Assembly (NCBI GenBank): GCA_904377845.1
Contig: CAJFGR010000012.1
Location: forward strand, 1 to 64,000
Direction: 5' to 3'
From: an uncultured Ruminococcus sp.
Lineage (GTDB): Bacteria; Bacillota; Clostridia; Lachnospirales; Lachnospiraceae
Length of the DNA stretch: 64,000 nt
In this document: positions 25,234 through 35,198 of the stretch, piece by piece
How positions within the stretch are numbered: position 1 is the stretch's first letter
How the letters are laid out: every line of letters starts with the position of its first letter
Program-made: the position numbers and the translations under genes
The notes under the pieces: generated by a model
Told to the model about the DNA's origin: nothing
Database searches by the model: none
What the model saw: the letters and a program-made list of their open reading frames with translations, nothing else

Positions 25234-25887
25234 ATGAGCAGAAGAGTGAAAGAGATGTTAAAAGAAAATAATGAACTGGAGCAGCAGCTTTCCGATGAAG
25301 GGAGGAAAGTCCTTACGGATATCGTCGTCTATTTGAGAGGAGTTCCGGTTTCCATGTATGAACAGGAGAAAGTCAGAAGAGACATTATCCAGATGCTGAT
25401 AGATGGAGAGAAGCGGGGAACCTCTGCAAGAGAAGTGATCGGAGAGGATTACCGCGAATTCTGCGACAGCATCGTGGCGGAAATCCCGCACATGAGCAGA
25501 AAAGAAAAAGAGCTCGCCTTCATCAGGGATACGCTTCCCGCGCTGATTGTGCTGCTCGTGATCTGGTGCGCCGGCCGCCTGGCGGAAGTTCTGGCCGGCG
25601 TGCTGCCGTCATTTAACTGTCCGGTGACACTGGGAAATCTGGTGGGAGGCATTTTGCTGTTGGCAGGGGCGGAAGGCCTCATTACACTTTTGACAAAGTA
25701 TGCATTCGAGAGCAGCAGATCCTTTGATAGGAAATGGGGAGCTGTATTGGTTATTGTTTTCATTGCGGCGGTCTGCGCCAATTATCTGATCACATATAAA
25801 GTGTTCCGTATTCATCTGGGACTGGCGGTGGTGTTAACTCTGGCAATATTTGTTGCATATCGAATCTTAGACTCTAACGTCGACTGA
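25234..25887 (+). CDS. PadR-associated membrane protein with HAAS-like N-terminus
   Basis: About 217 residues, starting at ATG 25234 with GGAGG nine bases upstream; the longer frame from 25213 overlaps padR. The soluble N-terminal 90 residues (VRRDIIQMLIDGEKRGTSAREVIGED) resemble the HAAS/DUF1700-type domain that accompanies PadR repressors. Four hydrophobic helices follow, at about 98-118, 130-150, 170-190 and 194-212. It is probably the membrane partner or target of the PadR switch. A gene just downstream encodes a copy of the N-terminal domain alone. Confidence 0.82.
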   Translation: MSRRVKEMLKENNELEQQLSDEGRKVLTDIVVYLRGVPVSMYEQEKVRRDIIQMLIDGEKRGTSAREVIGEDYREFCDSIVAEIPHMSRKEKELAFIRDTLPALIVLLVIWCAGRLAEVLAGVLPSFNCPVTLGNLVGGILLLAGAEGLITLLTKYAFESSRSFDRKWGAVLVIVFIAAVCANYLITYKVFRIHLGLAVVLTLAIFVAYRILDSNVD

Positions 25888-25944
25888 ATACGGAGACAAG
25901 ATCGGATATATAAGTTCAAATATTGAGATAGGAGGGAAAGAGGA

Positions 25945-26142
25945 ATGAATAAAAGGACAAAGATGCTCAAGAATGAAAGCGAGCAGATGGCAGAGAAAAT
26001 TACGAAAGAAGGAAGACAGGTTCTGGAAGATATGGTCCTGTACATCAGAGGGGTTGATATAAGCGCATATGATCAGGAGAGGGTGCGCAGGGATATTACC
26101 CAGATGATACTGGACGGCGAACAGCGCGGCGAATCCGGATAA
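25945..26142 (+). CDS. Short paralogue of the HAAS-like N-terminal domain
   Basis: A 65-residue protein whose sequence parallels residues 1-65 of the preceding membrane protein: VLEDMVLYIRGVDISAYDQE against VLTDIVVYLRGVPVSMYEQE, both followed by a VRRDI-QM-DGE-RG segment. It stops where the paralogue continues towards its membrane part. The ATG follows AGGAGGGAAAGAGG, so it is probably translated. It may be a truncated duplicate, or a free soluble domain competing with the full protein for the PadR regulator. Confidence 0.72.
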   Translation: MNKRTKMLKNESEQMAEKITKEGRQVLEDMVLYIRGVDISAYDQERVRRDITQMILDGEQRGESG

Positions 26143-26203
26143 ATCTTATTTGCTATCTGGCTGATAATTCACTATAATATCAAAAGAGACTGTCAAGGCA
26201 TCA

Positions 26204-26235
26204 CCCTGCAAAAAGTCCTGGTATTTTTTGCGGGG
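26204..26235 (+). promoter_or_regulatory. Hairpin in the yqzL leader region
   Basis: CCCTGCAAAAA (26204-26214) pairs with TTTTTGCGGGG (26225-26235), 11 pairs with one G-T, followed by TATAGTGTTTTTAAG. It may be a terminator for the short paralogue. Upstream, TTGCTA (about 26150) and TATAAT (about 26173) are spaced as a promoter. The rest of the gap to 26360 shows nothing I recognise. Confidence 0.4.
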
Positions 26236-26360
26236 TATAGTGTTTTTAAGAATCGGGGACGGGAAATGTCCGAAAGCCTGAGTGCTGCTTTGCATTATGC
26301 CGGTGCTTTCAGATTTCCTGAGCCTGGGATCAGAGAATACACGGAAGAAGAGGTGGACCG

Positions 26361-26537
26361 ATGAAAGAGAATTACTGGAATCAGTTTATGGCAAGCGGCA
26401 GAATCGATGATTATCTTAGATTTAAGATGCATGAGAAAAACAGCAGCGAGCAGGAGCAGAACTGCGGAAAGGAACAGCGTGAATCAGATCGTACTTACGG
26501 GGATGGTCCTGTCGACCATGCCTATCGGGGAATATGA
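26361..26537 (+). CDS. YqzL-like small protein
   Basis: A 58-residue protein starting at ATG 26361 behind AGAAGAGGTGGACC. The segment YWNQFMASGRIDDYLRFK resembles Bacillus YqzL (WKVFSQTGNIDTYLLFK), a small protein of unknown function encoded beside recO and era. Position and sequence therefore agree. Its last 59 bases overlap the start of recO in another frame, so the tail after about residue 40 may be coincidental coding. It is too short for most gene finders. Confidence 0.68.
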   Translation: MKENYWNQFMASGRIDDYLRFKMHEKNSSEQEQNCGKEQRESDRTYGDGPVDHAYRGI

Positions 26538-27219
26538 CCGCCGTGTGGTCATACTGACAAAAGAACAGGGCAAGATTTCTGCATTTGCACGGGGAGCAAG
26601 ACGTCCGAACAGCCTGCTTATAGGCGCGGTAAATCCGTTTTCATTCGGAGAGTTTACGCTGTACGAGGGAAGGACGTCTTATACGATACAGTCGGCGAAC
26701 ATTTCAAATTATTTTGCAGAGCTTCGGGAAGATGTGGTCGGGGCTTACTATGGATTTTATTTTCTGGAGTTTGCGGATTATTATACAAAAGAATTCAATG
26801 ATGAACGGGAAATGTTAAAACTCCTCTATCAGACCCTGCGGGCATTGATCAATCCGCATATTCCCGATCGGCTGATCCGCTACATATTTGAATTGAAAGC
26901 TCTGACGGTCAACGGACAGGCGCCGCAGGTATTTCAGTGCGTAATATGTGGGGATAAAGACCGCCCGGCCGTGTTCAGCGCGGCAAAAGGAGGTCTTGTC
27001 TGCAGCGAATGCGACGGAAATGTGATAGACGGCATGGTGCTGGACAACTCCACATTATATAGTATGCAATACATAGAATCCAGTACGATCGAGAAGTTAT
27101 ATACATTTAATGTGACAGAAAAAGTATTAAATGAGTTGGGAAGAGTGATGGAGCGGCTGATGGAAGTGTATGTAGATAAACATTTTAAGTCGCTGGAAAT
27201 ATTGGAGACTCTGATATAA
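26479..27219 (+). CDS. recO: DNA repair protein RecO
   Basis: A 246-residue recombination mediator that loads RecA on SSB-coated gaps together with RecR. The GTG at 26479 follows AAAGGAACAGC and gives the normal opening MNQIVLTGMVLSTMPIGEYD; a frame from 26407 is longer but lacks a binding site. The OB-fold N-terminus (GKISAFARGARRPNS) is followed by a helical domain and a zinc-binding pair, CVICG and CSECD, near residues 154-184. The gene overlaps yqzL and precedes glyS, an order close to the ancestral era-yqzL-recO-gly arrangement. Confidence 0.95.
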   Translation: MNQIVLTGMVLSTMPIGEYDRRVVILTKEQGKISAFARGARRPNSLLIGAVNPFSFGEFTLYEGRTSYTIQSANISNYFAELREDVVGAYYGFYFLEFADYYTKEFNDEREMLKLLYQTLRALINPHIPDRLIRYIFELKALTVNGQAPQVFQCVICGDKDRPAVFSAAKGGLVCSECDGNVIDGMVLDNSTLYSMQYIESSTIEKLYTFNVTEKVLNELGRVMERLMEVYVDKHFKSLEILETLI

Positions 27220-27318
27220 AGCGCACGGATGTGTTTATTACGGTTTCGCTCCTTTTGCGGTCATATGACTGTAAGAAACTTATATTACGTCCGAACTGCA
27301 GGAACATTACAACATCCC

Positions 27319-27347
27319 TTGAAAAATATGGGTACAGCCGTTATAAT
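27319..27347 (+). promoter_or_regulatory. glyS promoter
   Basis: TTGAAA (27319-27324) and TATAAT (27342-27347) with a 17-base spacer. The -10 is consensus. The short leader of about 33 bases leaves no room for a T-box. Confidence 0.75.
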
Positions 27348-27386
27348 AAGTAGCGATTGAGAAAAAGAAATGTGAGGAACATAACA

Positions 27387-28787
27387 ATGGTTGAAAAGAC
27401 AATGGATAAAATCGTAGCACTCGCAAAGTCAAGAGGATTCGTATATCCGGGTTCCGAGATCTACGGCGGGCTTGCGAACACATGGGATTACGGAAATCTC
27501 GGTGTGGAACTGAAGAATAATGTAAAGAAAGCATGGTGGAAGAAATTCGTACAGGAGAACCCGTACAACGTAGGCGTTGACTGTGCGATCCTTATGAACC
27601 CGCAGACATGGGTGGCTTCCGGTCATCTCGGCGGTTTCAGCGATCCGCTGATGGACTGTAAAGAATGCCATGAGCGTTTCCGTGCAGATAAGCTGATCGA
27701 AGATTACTGCGAAGAAAAAGGCATTACACTGGAGGGCTCTGTGGACGGATGGTCACAGGAGCAGATGACGGCGTTTATCGAGGAACATCAGATTCCGTGT
27801 CCGACCTGCGGCAAGCACAATTTTACGGATATCCGTCAGTTCAACCTGATGTTCAAGACATTTCAGGGCGTAACGGAGGATGCCAAGAATACTGTATATC
27901 TCCGTCCGGAGACTGCACAGGGTATCTTTGTGAACTTCAAGAATGTACAGCGTACATCCAGAAAGAAACTTCCGTTCGGTATCGCACAGATCGGTAAATC
28001 ATTCCGTAATGAGATCACACCGGGTAACTTTACATTCCGTACAAGAGAGTTCGAACAGATGGAGCTGGAATTCTTCTGTAAACCGGATACGGATCTTGAG
28101 TGGTTCGATTACTGGAAGAGCTTCTGCCTGAACTGGCTGTCTTCCCTCGGACTCAAAGATGACGAAGTCCGCTACCGCGATCACGATAAAGAAGAATTGT
28201 CCTTCTACAGCAAGGCAACCACAGACGTGGAATTCCTCTTCCCGTTCGGATGGGGCGAGCTGTGGGGGATTGCCGACCGTACAGATTACGACCTGACACA
28301 GCATCAGAATGTATCCGGTCAGGATCTGACGTACTTCGATGACGAGACAAAGGAAAAATATATTCCTTATGTTATCGAACCGTCACTCGGAGCTGACCGT
28401 ATGGTGCTTGCATTCCTTTGCAGCGCTTATGACGAGGAAAATATCGGAACAGAAGAGAAACCGGATATGCGTACCGTCCTTCATTTCCATCCGGCACTTG
28501 CACCGGTCAAGATCGGCGTGCTGCCGCTCTCCAAGAAGCTGAACGAGGGGGCTGAGAAGATTTACGCAGAGCTTAGCAAGTATTATAACTGCGAGTACGA
28601 TGACCGCGGAAATATCGGAAAGCGCTACCGTCGTCAGGATGAGATCGGAACACCTTACTGCGTGACATACGATTTCGAGTCAGAAGAAGACGGAGCAGTA
28701 ACAGTCCGCGACCGCGATACGATGGAGCAGGAGAGAATCAAGATCGAAGATCTGAAAGCATATTTCGAGAAAAAATTCGAGTGGTAA
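27387..28787 (+). CDS. glyS: Glycyl-tRNA synthetase, dimeric class II type
   Basis: A 466-residue glycine-tRNA ligase of the single-chain (alpha2, GlyQS) type. The ATG at 27387 follows GAGGAACA; the frame begins earlier at a TTG without a binding site. It has the N-terminal [19 protein letters not shown] segment and class II motif 2 region [25 protein letters not shown]. Motif 3 is [14 protein letters not shown]. The C-terminal anticodon-binding domain has [18 protein letters not shown]. Codon use is strongly biased, as expected for a highly expressed gene. A strong promoter lies upstream and a clear terminator downstream, so it is a single transcription unit. Confidence 0.97.
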   Translation: MVEKTMDKIVALAKSRGFVYPGSEIYGGLANTWDYGNLGVELKNNVKKAWWKKFVQENPYNVGVDCAILMNPQTWVASGHLGGFSDPLMDCKECHERFRADKLIEDYCEEKGITLEGSVDGWSQEQMTAFIEEHQIPCPTCGKHNFTDIRQFNLMFKTFQGVTEDAKNTVYLRPETAQGIFVNFKNVQRTSRKKLPFGIAQIGKSFRNEITPGNFTFRTREFEQMELEFFCKPDTDLEWFDYWKSFCLNWLSSLGLKDDEVRYRDHDKEELSFYSKATTDVEFLFPFGWGELWGIADRTDYDLTQHQNVSGQDLTYFDDETKEKYIPYVIEPSLGADRMVLAFLCSAYDEENIGTEEKPDMRTVLHFHPALAPVKIGVLPLSKKLNEGAEKIYAELSKYYNCEYDDRGNIGKRYRRQDEIGTPYCVTYDFESEEDGAVTVRDRDTMEQERIKIEDLKAYFEKKFEW

Positions 28788-28800
28788 GTAAAGAGAGATC

Positions 28801-28835
28801 GGGGAAATATTTCCATGAGGGATATTTCCCCTTTC
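28801..28835 (+). terminator. glyS terminator
   Basis: GGGGAAATAT (28801-28810) pairs with ATATTTCCCC (28822-28831), followed by TTTCT. It lies 14 bases after the glyS stop. Confidence 0.85.
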
Positions 28836-28945
28836 TATATATACTATTAGTATTTTGAAAGCAGAGATACAAAAAAATGTGTCTGCAAAAAAGCGGCAGG
28901 ACGAAGAATCTGCGCCTGCTGCGGGAAAAGAAAGGGTGGCTTTAA

Positions 28946-30391
28946 ATGGACAGAAAAAATGCATGGAACACATACACCAAAGAGCAGCTCGCAGAGCTGA
29001 ACAGTATCAATGAGAAATATAAATCCTGCTTAAATGCAGGCAAGACGGAGCGAGAGTGCGTGGAACTCAGTATCAGCATGGCAGAGGAAGCCGGCTATCG
29101 GAATCTGAAAGATATAATGGCAGCAGGTGAATCCCTCAAAACGGGAGACAAAGTCTATGCTGTGTGTATGAATAAGATGATCGCACTTTTCCGAATTGGC
29201 GAGGATCCGATTTCGGCGGGTATGAATATCCTCGGCGCGCACATTGACTCTCCGCGTATTGATGTGAAACAGAATCCTCTCTATGAAAACGAGGGACTGG
29301 CATATCTGGATACTCATTATTACGGAGGAATCAAGAAATATCAGTGGGTGGCTCAGCCGCTTTCCCTCCACGGAGTGATCGTGAAGAAAGACGGGACAAC
29401 TGTAAAAGTGTCCGTCGGGGAGGCGGAAGATGATCCGGTGTTTGTGATCACGGATCTTCTCGTTCATCTGGCGCAGGAACAGATGGAGAAGAAAGCTTCC
29501 AGAGTGATAGACGGAGAAAAGCTGGATCTCCTTATCGGAAACCGTCCGGCGGAGAAGGTTATCGATGAACTGACATCAGTGGATGCGGCAGCCGCAGATA
29601 CGGAAGAGGGAAAAGCAGAGAAAGCTCAGGCAAAAGAAGCAATCAAGGCGAATGTTCTCCGTCTTCTGAAAGAAAAATATGATATGGACGAGGAAGATTT
29701 CCTCTCGGCAGAACTGGAGATCGTTCCGGCGGGCAAGGCGAGAGACTGCGGCTTTGACCGGAGCATGATTCTTTCTTACGGGCAGGATGACAGAGTGTGT
29801 GCATTCACATCCCTGTTTGCAATGCTTGATATTACTGAAGCGAAGAGAACAGGATGCTGTCTCCTTGTAGATAAAGAGGAGATCGGCAGCGTCGGCGCGA
29901 CCGGAATGCATTCCAAATTCTTTGAGAATACGGTTGCCGAGCTGATCGCTCTGACAGAAGGTGAATCTGAATTAAAAGTCCGCCGCGCGCTGATGAATTC
30001 AAGGATGCTCTCCTCTGATGTGAGTGCAGCTTATGATCCGATGTACGCTGAGGCATTTGAAAAACGCAGTTCTGCATTTTTCGGAAGCGGCATTACCTTT
30101 AATAAGTTTACGGGAAGCCGGGGAAAATCCGGATCTAATGACGCAAATGCGGAGTATATCGCGGCCCTCAGAAAAGCTATGGATGATGACAATGTAGCTT
30201 ATCAGTTCGCAGAGCTGGGCAGAGTCGATCTCGGGGGCGGCGGCACGATCGCCTATATCATGGCAAACTACGGCATGGAAGTGATCGACAGCGGAGTCGC
30301 TGTTTTGAATATGCACGCGCCTTATGAAGTGACGAGCAAAGCAGATGTGTATGAAGCAGTGAAAGGCTATCGCACATTTTTGAAAATGTAA
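28946..30391 (+). CDS. M18 family aminopeptidase
   Basis: A 481-residue zinc aminopeptidase of the M18 (aspartyl aminopeptidase-like) family, a cytosolic dodecamer in relatives. Metal-binding and catalytic regions are visible: ILGAHIDSPRIDVKQNPLYE near residues 93-112, the catalytic glutamates in DKEEIGSVGATGMHS near 311-325, and the final histidine in LNMHAPYEVTSKAD near 453-466. The insertion around 205-225 is Ala/Glu rich. The start follows AAAGGGTGGCTTTAA. It is probably monocistronic and takes part in peptide turnover. Confidence 0.93.
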   Translation: MDRKNAWNTYTKEQLAELNSINEKYKSCLNAGKTERECVELSISMAEEAGYRNLKDIMAAGESLKTGDKVYAVCMNKMIALFRIGEDPISAGMNILGAHIDSPRIDVKQNPLYENEGLAYLDTHYYGGIKKYQWVAQPLSLHGVIVKKDGTTVKVSVGEAEDDPVFVITDLLVHLAQEQMEKKASRVIDGEKLDLLIGNRPAEKVIDELTSVDAAAADTEEGKAEKAQAKEAIKANVLRLLKEKYDMDEEDFLSAELEIVPAGKARDCGFDRSMILSYGQDDRVCAFTSLFAMLDITEAKRTGCCLLVDKEEIGSVGATGMHSKFFENTVAELIALTEGESELKVRRALMNSRMLSSDVSAAYDPMYAEAFEKRSSAFFGSGITFNKFTGSRGKSGSNDANAEYIAALRKAMDDDNVAYQFAELGRVDLGGGGTIAYIMANYGMEVIDSGVAVLNMHAPYEVTSKADVYEAVKGYRTFLKM

Positions 30392-30415
30392 ATAGTGTCC
30401 CCCGGATGATGTTAT

Positions 30416-30496
30416 TTGTGCACACAAAACACGTGTAAAGATTGTGCACCCTTTCCAGATAAAACGCTTGACGCACAAGCTTGAAACCATTAAAAT
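30416..30496 (+). promoter_or_regulatory. ppdK promoter with TTGTGCAC repeats
   Basis: TTGACG (30468-30473) and TAAAAT (30491-30496) with a 17-base spacer. Upstream, TTGTGCAC occurs twice, at 30416-30423 and 30442-30449, 26 bases apart. These look like sites for an activator or redox/carbon regulator that I cannot name. Confidence 0.5.
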
Positions 30497-30553
30497 ATTA
30501 TATGCGAAATAATGCGAAGTTATTAGCAAATTTTTTGAGGAGGTCATTGGAAC

Positions 30554-33051
30554 ATGGCAACAAAATGGGTTTATATGTTCTTGGTGGCAAAGGTGCCAAC
30601 CTCGCAGAGATGACAGGTCTTGGACTTCCTGTACCGCAGGGATTCACTGTTACAACAGAGGCTTGTACACAGTACTATGAGGATGGCAGACAGATCAACG
30701 ACGAGATCATGAATCAGATCATGGAGGCTATGACAAAGCTCGAGGAGATCACAGGAAAGAAATTCGGAGACAAAGAGAATCCGCTTCTCGTTTCCGTACG
30801 TTCCGGAGCAAGAGCTTCTATGCCTGGTATGATGGACACAATCCTGAACCTTGGTCTGAACGAAGAAGTTGTTGAGGCTCTTGCAAAAGCTTCAGGCAAC
30901 GAGCGCTGGGCTTGGGACTGCTACAGAAGATTCATTCAGATGTATTCTGACGTAGTTATGGAAGTAGGTAAGAAATACTTCGAAGAGCTCATCGACAAGA
31001 TGAAAGAAGAGAAAGGTGTTAAACAGGACGTTGAACTTGACGCTAACGATCTGAAGACTCTTGCAGGACAGTTCAAAGCTGAGTACAAAGAGAAGATCGG
31101 CGAAGACTTCCCGTCAGATGCAAAAGAGCAGCTGGTAGGCGCTGTTAAGGCTGTATTCCGTTCATGGGACAACCCGAGAGCAAACGTTTACCGTCGTGAC
31201 AACGATATCCCGTATTCATGGGGAACAGCTGTCAACGTACAGATGATGGCATTCGGTAACATGGGAGATGACTGTGGAACAGGTGTTGCATTCACACGTG
31301 ACCCGGCTACAGGAGCAAAAGGACTGTTCGGTGAGTTCCTTACAAACGCACAGGGCGAGGACGTTGTTGCCGGCGTTCGTACACCGATGCACATTTCCGA
31401 GATGGAAGAGAAATTCCCGGAAGCATTCAAACAGTTCAACGAAGTATGCCATACTCTGGAGACACACTACAGAGATATGCAGGATATGGAGTTTACTGTA
31501 GAGCACGGTAAACTGTATATGCTTCAGACACGTAACGGTAAGAGAACAGCTCAGGCTGCTCTGAAGATCGCATGCGACCTTGTTGACGAGGGTATGAGAA
31601 CAGAGGAAGAAGCTGTAGCTATGATCGATCCGCGTAACCTTGATACACTGCTTCATCCGCAGTTCGACGCTGCTGCACTGAAGGCTGCAACACCGATGGG
31701 CAAAGGTCTCGGCGCTTCACCGGGAGCTGCTTGCGGTAAGATCGTCTTCACAGCTGACGATGCTGTAGAGTGGGCAGAGAGAGGCGAGAAAGTTATCCTT
31801 GTTCGTCTTGAGACATCACCGGAAGATATCACAGGTATGAAATCTGCTCAGGGTATCCTGACAGTTCGCGGTGGTATGACATCTCACGCAGCCGTTGTTG
31901 CTCGTGGTATGGGCGAGTGCTGTGTATCCGGATGCGGCGACATCGTTATGGACGAGGCTAATAAGAAATTCACACTGTAACATCTACGACGGAATTATCC
32001 CGACAGTAGACGCTACGATCGCCGGTGAGTTCGGACGCATCATGGACTGGGCTGACAAGTACAGAACAATGAAAGTCCGCACAAACGCTGATACACCGGA
32101 AGACGCTAAGAAAGCTGTTGAGCTTGGCGCTGAGGGTATCGGACTCTGCCGTACAGAGCATATGTTCTTCGGCGAGGGAAGAATCGACGCATTCCGTGAG
32201 ATGCGTATCAGCAGGGAGACTTCGAGGCTCTGTACGAGGCTCTCGAGGGCAACCCGGTAACGATCCGTTTCCTTGATCCGCCGCTTCATGAGTTCGTTCC
32301 GACAGAGGAAGAGGACATCAAGAAACTGGCTGATGCTCAGGGCAAGACAGTTGAGCAGATCAAAGCAATCATCGACGGACTTCATGAGTTCAACCCGATG
32401 ATGGGACATCGTGGATGCCGTCTGGCAGTCACATATCCGGAGATCGCAAAGATGCAGACAAGAGCTGTCATCCGTGCGGCTATCAAAGTGAAAAACGCTC
32501 ATCCGGACTGGAACATCGTTCCGGAGATCATGATCCCGCTTGTTGGAGACGTGAAAGAGCTGAAATATGTTAAGAAATTTGTTGTTGCTACAGCTGATGA
32601 AGAAATCGCAGCAGCTGGAAGCGATCTGAAGTACGAAGTTGGTACAATGATCGAGATCCCGAGAGCTGCTCTTACAGCTGACGAGATCGCAAAAGAAGCT
32701 GACTTCTTCTGCTTCGGTACAAACGACCTTACACAGATGACATACGGATTCTCCCGTGATGACGCTGGTAAGTTCCTCAACGCTTACTATGACGCTAAGA
32801 TCTTTGAGAACGATCCGTTCGCAAAACTGGATCAGACAGGCGTTGGCAAGCTGATGAAGATGGCTATCGAGTTAGGAAAACCGGTTAATCCGAACCTGCA
32901 CGTTGGTATCTGCGGCGAGCACGGCGGAGATCCGAGCTCTGTAGAGTTCTGCAACAGCATCGGACTTGACTATGTATCCTGCTCACCGTTCCGTGTACCG
33001 GTTGCAAGACTGGCAGCGTTGCATTGGAGACAGGTAAATAAAGTAAAGTGA
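30554..33051 (+). pseudogene. ppdK: Pyruvate, phosphate dikinase gene broken by three internal deletions
   Basis: The enzyme interconverts pyruvate, ATP and phosphate with PEP, AMP and PPi; the C. symbiosum protein has 874 residues. The start ATG 30554 (MATKWVYMF) follows GAGGAGG. About 30580 the frame changes, with roughly a dozen residues missing before LGGKGANLAEM. A second break near 31977 joins KKFTL to [10 protein letters not shown], and a third near 32204 joins AFREM to the YQQGDF region; each loses roughly 15-20 residues and shifts frame. Everything else is conserved, including the phosphohistidine [15 protein letters not shown] and the C-terminal CGEHGGDPSS. No other stops or substitutions suggest decay. 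Codon bias is strong. It is either a real pseudogene or an assembly error. Confidence 0.88.
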
Positions 33052-33160
33052 AGGAGAAAGCTATGTTAAAACTCGGTTAACTCCGGAAAATCCTTCCTTT
33101 TTAATGATATAATCTCTTCCGGACACAGAAGATATACTGAAATTTAGGAGGAAGAAGACA

Positions 33161-35197
33161 ATGAAGTGGAAAAAAGCAGCAATGGTCATACTGGCAGCTG
33201 CGCTGGTCTGTCAGCCCATGAGTGTTTTTGCGGACGCTGCTCCGGATGGAATGACAGATGCAAGTCAGACTGCAGCGGCACAGGGAGGAGCCTGGGAGGC
33301 GTGGTGTGATAAATGGGAGACAATCAAAAATGACTGGACTCAGGTATCTATGTCACCGGGCGCTGATGAGACGCAGATGAACTTTGCGTGGTACAGCAAA
33401 GACGGTGAAAACACAGGATTTGTCTATGGAACAGAAAGCGATCTGAGCGACGGACAGGCAGTTGAGCCGGTACAGACGGCCGCACAGTCAGGGTATACGA
33501 GCAATAAAGTAACACTGAAGGACCTGCAGCCGGGAACAACTTACTACTATCAGGTAGAAGGAAAAGAGACGGCTTCTTTTACAACGGATGACGACACAAG
33601 TGATTTCAGCTTTATTTTCGTAGGAGACCCGCAGATCGGTTCTTCCAATGAGGAGAAGGCAAAGACGCCGGAAGATATCCAAAAACCGACATTCCTGACA
33701 GCTCAGTCAGAAGCGGTCCGCAATGATACGTTCAACTGGAATTATACGCTGAACAGAGCGTACGCGAAGACGGGTAACAAAGCAAACTTTATTCTCTCTT
33801 CGGGAGACCAGATCCAGACCAATGCAAAAAAAGTAGATGACAATACAATCAGCGAGACAGAGTATGCGGGATATTTAAGCCCGGAACTTATGAAGAATGT
33901 TCCGGTTGCCACAACTGTAGGTAACCACGACGCGGACAACGCCAATTACACCTATCACTTTAACACGGCAAATATGAGCGGCCTTGGCGATAACGGCTAT
34001 GTCGGAGGCGACTATTACTTTACTTATGGAGATGCTCTGTTTATTATTCTGAATACACAGGATACAAACGTCAGCGAGCACAAACAGTTCATTGAGGAAA
34101 CTGTGAATGCAAACCAGGACTGCAAATGGAGAATCGTAACGCTTCATCAGGATATCTACGGTTCCGCTGAACACTCCAACGAGCCGGAGATTACCAACCT
34201 TCGATATAGTCTTGTTCCTATTTTTGAAGCCAATGATATTGATATCGTTCTGACCGGACATGACCACGCATATTCCAGATCAAAACTGCTCAAAGGCGGT
34301 CAGAGCACATACGAGTATACAGACGATGAGTTTGACGAGATGCTGGACAGAGATATGGATGCGGGAGAAAATCCGGAGACCAGATTTGAGGCGCCGGGAA
34401 ATATTCAGGATGATACAACTGATCCCGCAGAGCAGAAATATCTGGAGTATCTGCATTCTGTAATGGACGACGACGCGGTGGAAAGTCTGACAGACGGGCA
34501 GGATGCGGCAGTAAATCCGGAAGGAATTATGTACCTGACAGCCGGTTCTTCATCCGGAAGTAAGTATTATGATCTGGTTCCGAGACAGCAGACATATATT
34601 GCCAGCAGATGGCAGCAGGACGTGCCGACCTACTCTGTTATCGATGTGACAGAGACAAGTCTGACCCTGAATACATACCGGACAGACACAGAAGAGAAGA
34701 TTGATACCCAGTTTATGATTGTGAAGTCCGCAGATCACAGCCAGCTTTCCGGACTGATCGAAGAAGCAGGTGCCCTGAAGGAAGATGACTACACTGCAGA
34801 CAGTTTCAGTGCACTGCAGCAGGCTCTGGAAGCGGCTAAAACTGTAAATGACAACGCGCAGGCAACAGAGGAAGAGCTGTCAAATGCATATACAGCGCTT
34901 AAGAGCGCTATGGATGCTCTTGAGAAAAAAGCGACACAGGGCCCGGCAGATACAGAAGACCCCTCAGATCCTTCGGGAACACAGGGCGGGACAACAGATC
35001 CGACACAGGATCCCGCCACACAGAATCCGACAGGACAGACAACAGATACAAAAGCGCCGGGGGTAAATGCAAAGCCGCAGACAACAAAACCTGTACAAAC
35101 AGGAGATTCCACAAATGTGGTGATACCTGCAGCAGTACTTGCGGCCGCTGCAGCGATAGGCGGAACAACAATATATATCAGGAGAAAAAAGAAATAA
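33161..35197 (+). CDS. Cell-surface purple-acid-phosphatase-like metallophosphatase
   Basis: A 678-residue exported protein. A signal peptide (MKWKKAAMVILAAALVC, cleavage after VFA) is followed by a fibronectin-like PAP N-terminal domain (about 55-145). The metallophosphatase domain has GDPQIGSS, SSGDQ, TVGNHDAD, LHQD and TGHDHAYSR, the usual dinuclear-metal ligands. A FIVAR-type helical repeat (about 530-590), a Thr/Pro/Gln-rich linker and a C-terminal VQTGDS plus hydrophobic helix plus RRKKK follow. The last part resembles a sortase signal of clostridial type. It likely releases phosphate from organic esters at the cell wall. The ATG follows TTAGGAGGAAGAAG. Confidence 0.9.
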   Translation: MKWKKAAMVILAAALVCQPMSVFADAAPDGMTDASQTAAAQGGAWEAWCDKWETIKNDWTQVSMSPGADETQMNFAWYSKDGENTGFVYGTESDLSDGQAVEPVQTAAQSGYTSNKVTLKDLQPGTTYYYQVEGKETASFTTDDDTSDFSFIFVGDPQIGSSNEEKAKTPEDIQKPTFLTAQSEAVRNDTFNWNYTLNRAYAKTGNKANFILSSGDQIQTNAKKVDDNTISETEYAGYLSPELMKNVPVATTVGNHDADNANYTYHFNTANMSGLGDNGYVGGDYYFTYGDALFIILNTQDTNVSEHKQFIEETVNANQDCKWRIVTLHQDIYGSAEHSNEPEITNLRYSLVPIFEANDIDIVLTGHDHAYSRSKLLKGGQSTYEYTDDEFDEMLDRDMDAGENPETRFEAPGNIQDDTTDPAEQKYLEYLHSVMDDDAVESLTDGQDAAVNPEGIMYLTAGSSSGSKYYDLVPRQQTYIASRWQQDVPTYSVIDVTETSLTLNTYRTDTEEKIDTQFMIVKSADHSQLSGLIEEAGALKEDDYTADSFSALQQALEAAKTVNDNAQATEEELSNAYTALKSAMDALEKKATQGPADTEDPSDPSGTQGGTTDPTQDPATQNPTGQTTDTKAPGVNAKPQTTKPVQTGDSTNVVIPAAVLAAAAAIGGTTIYIRRKKK

Positions 35198-35198
35198 G

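Noticed and set aside
27220-27386. T-box leader upstream of glyS
   Set aside because: The promoter lies only about 40 bases before the start codon, leaving no room for a specifier loop and antiterminator, and the AGGGTGGNACCGCG motif is absent.
30554-33051. Programmed frameshifting or translational bypassing in ppdK
   Set aside because: Relative to known PPDK, sequence is missing at each join rather than inserted, and no slippery heptamer, bypass hairpin or take-off/landing codon pair is visible. Missing residues cannot be restored by recoding.
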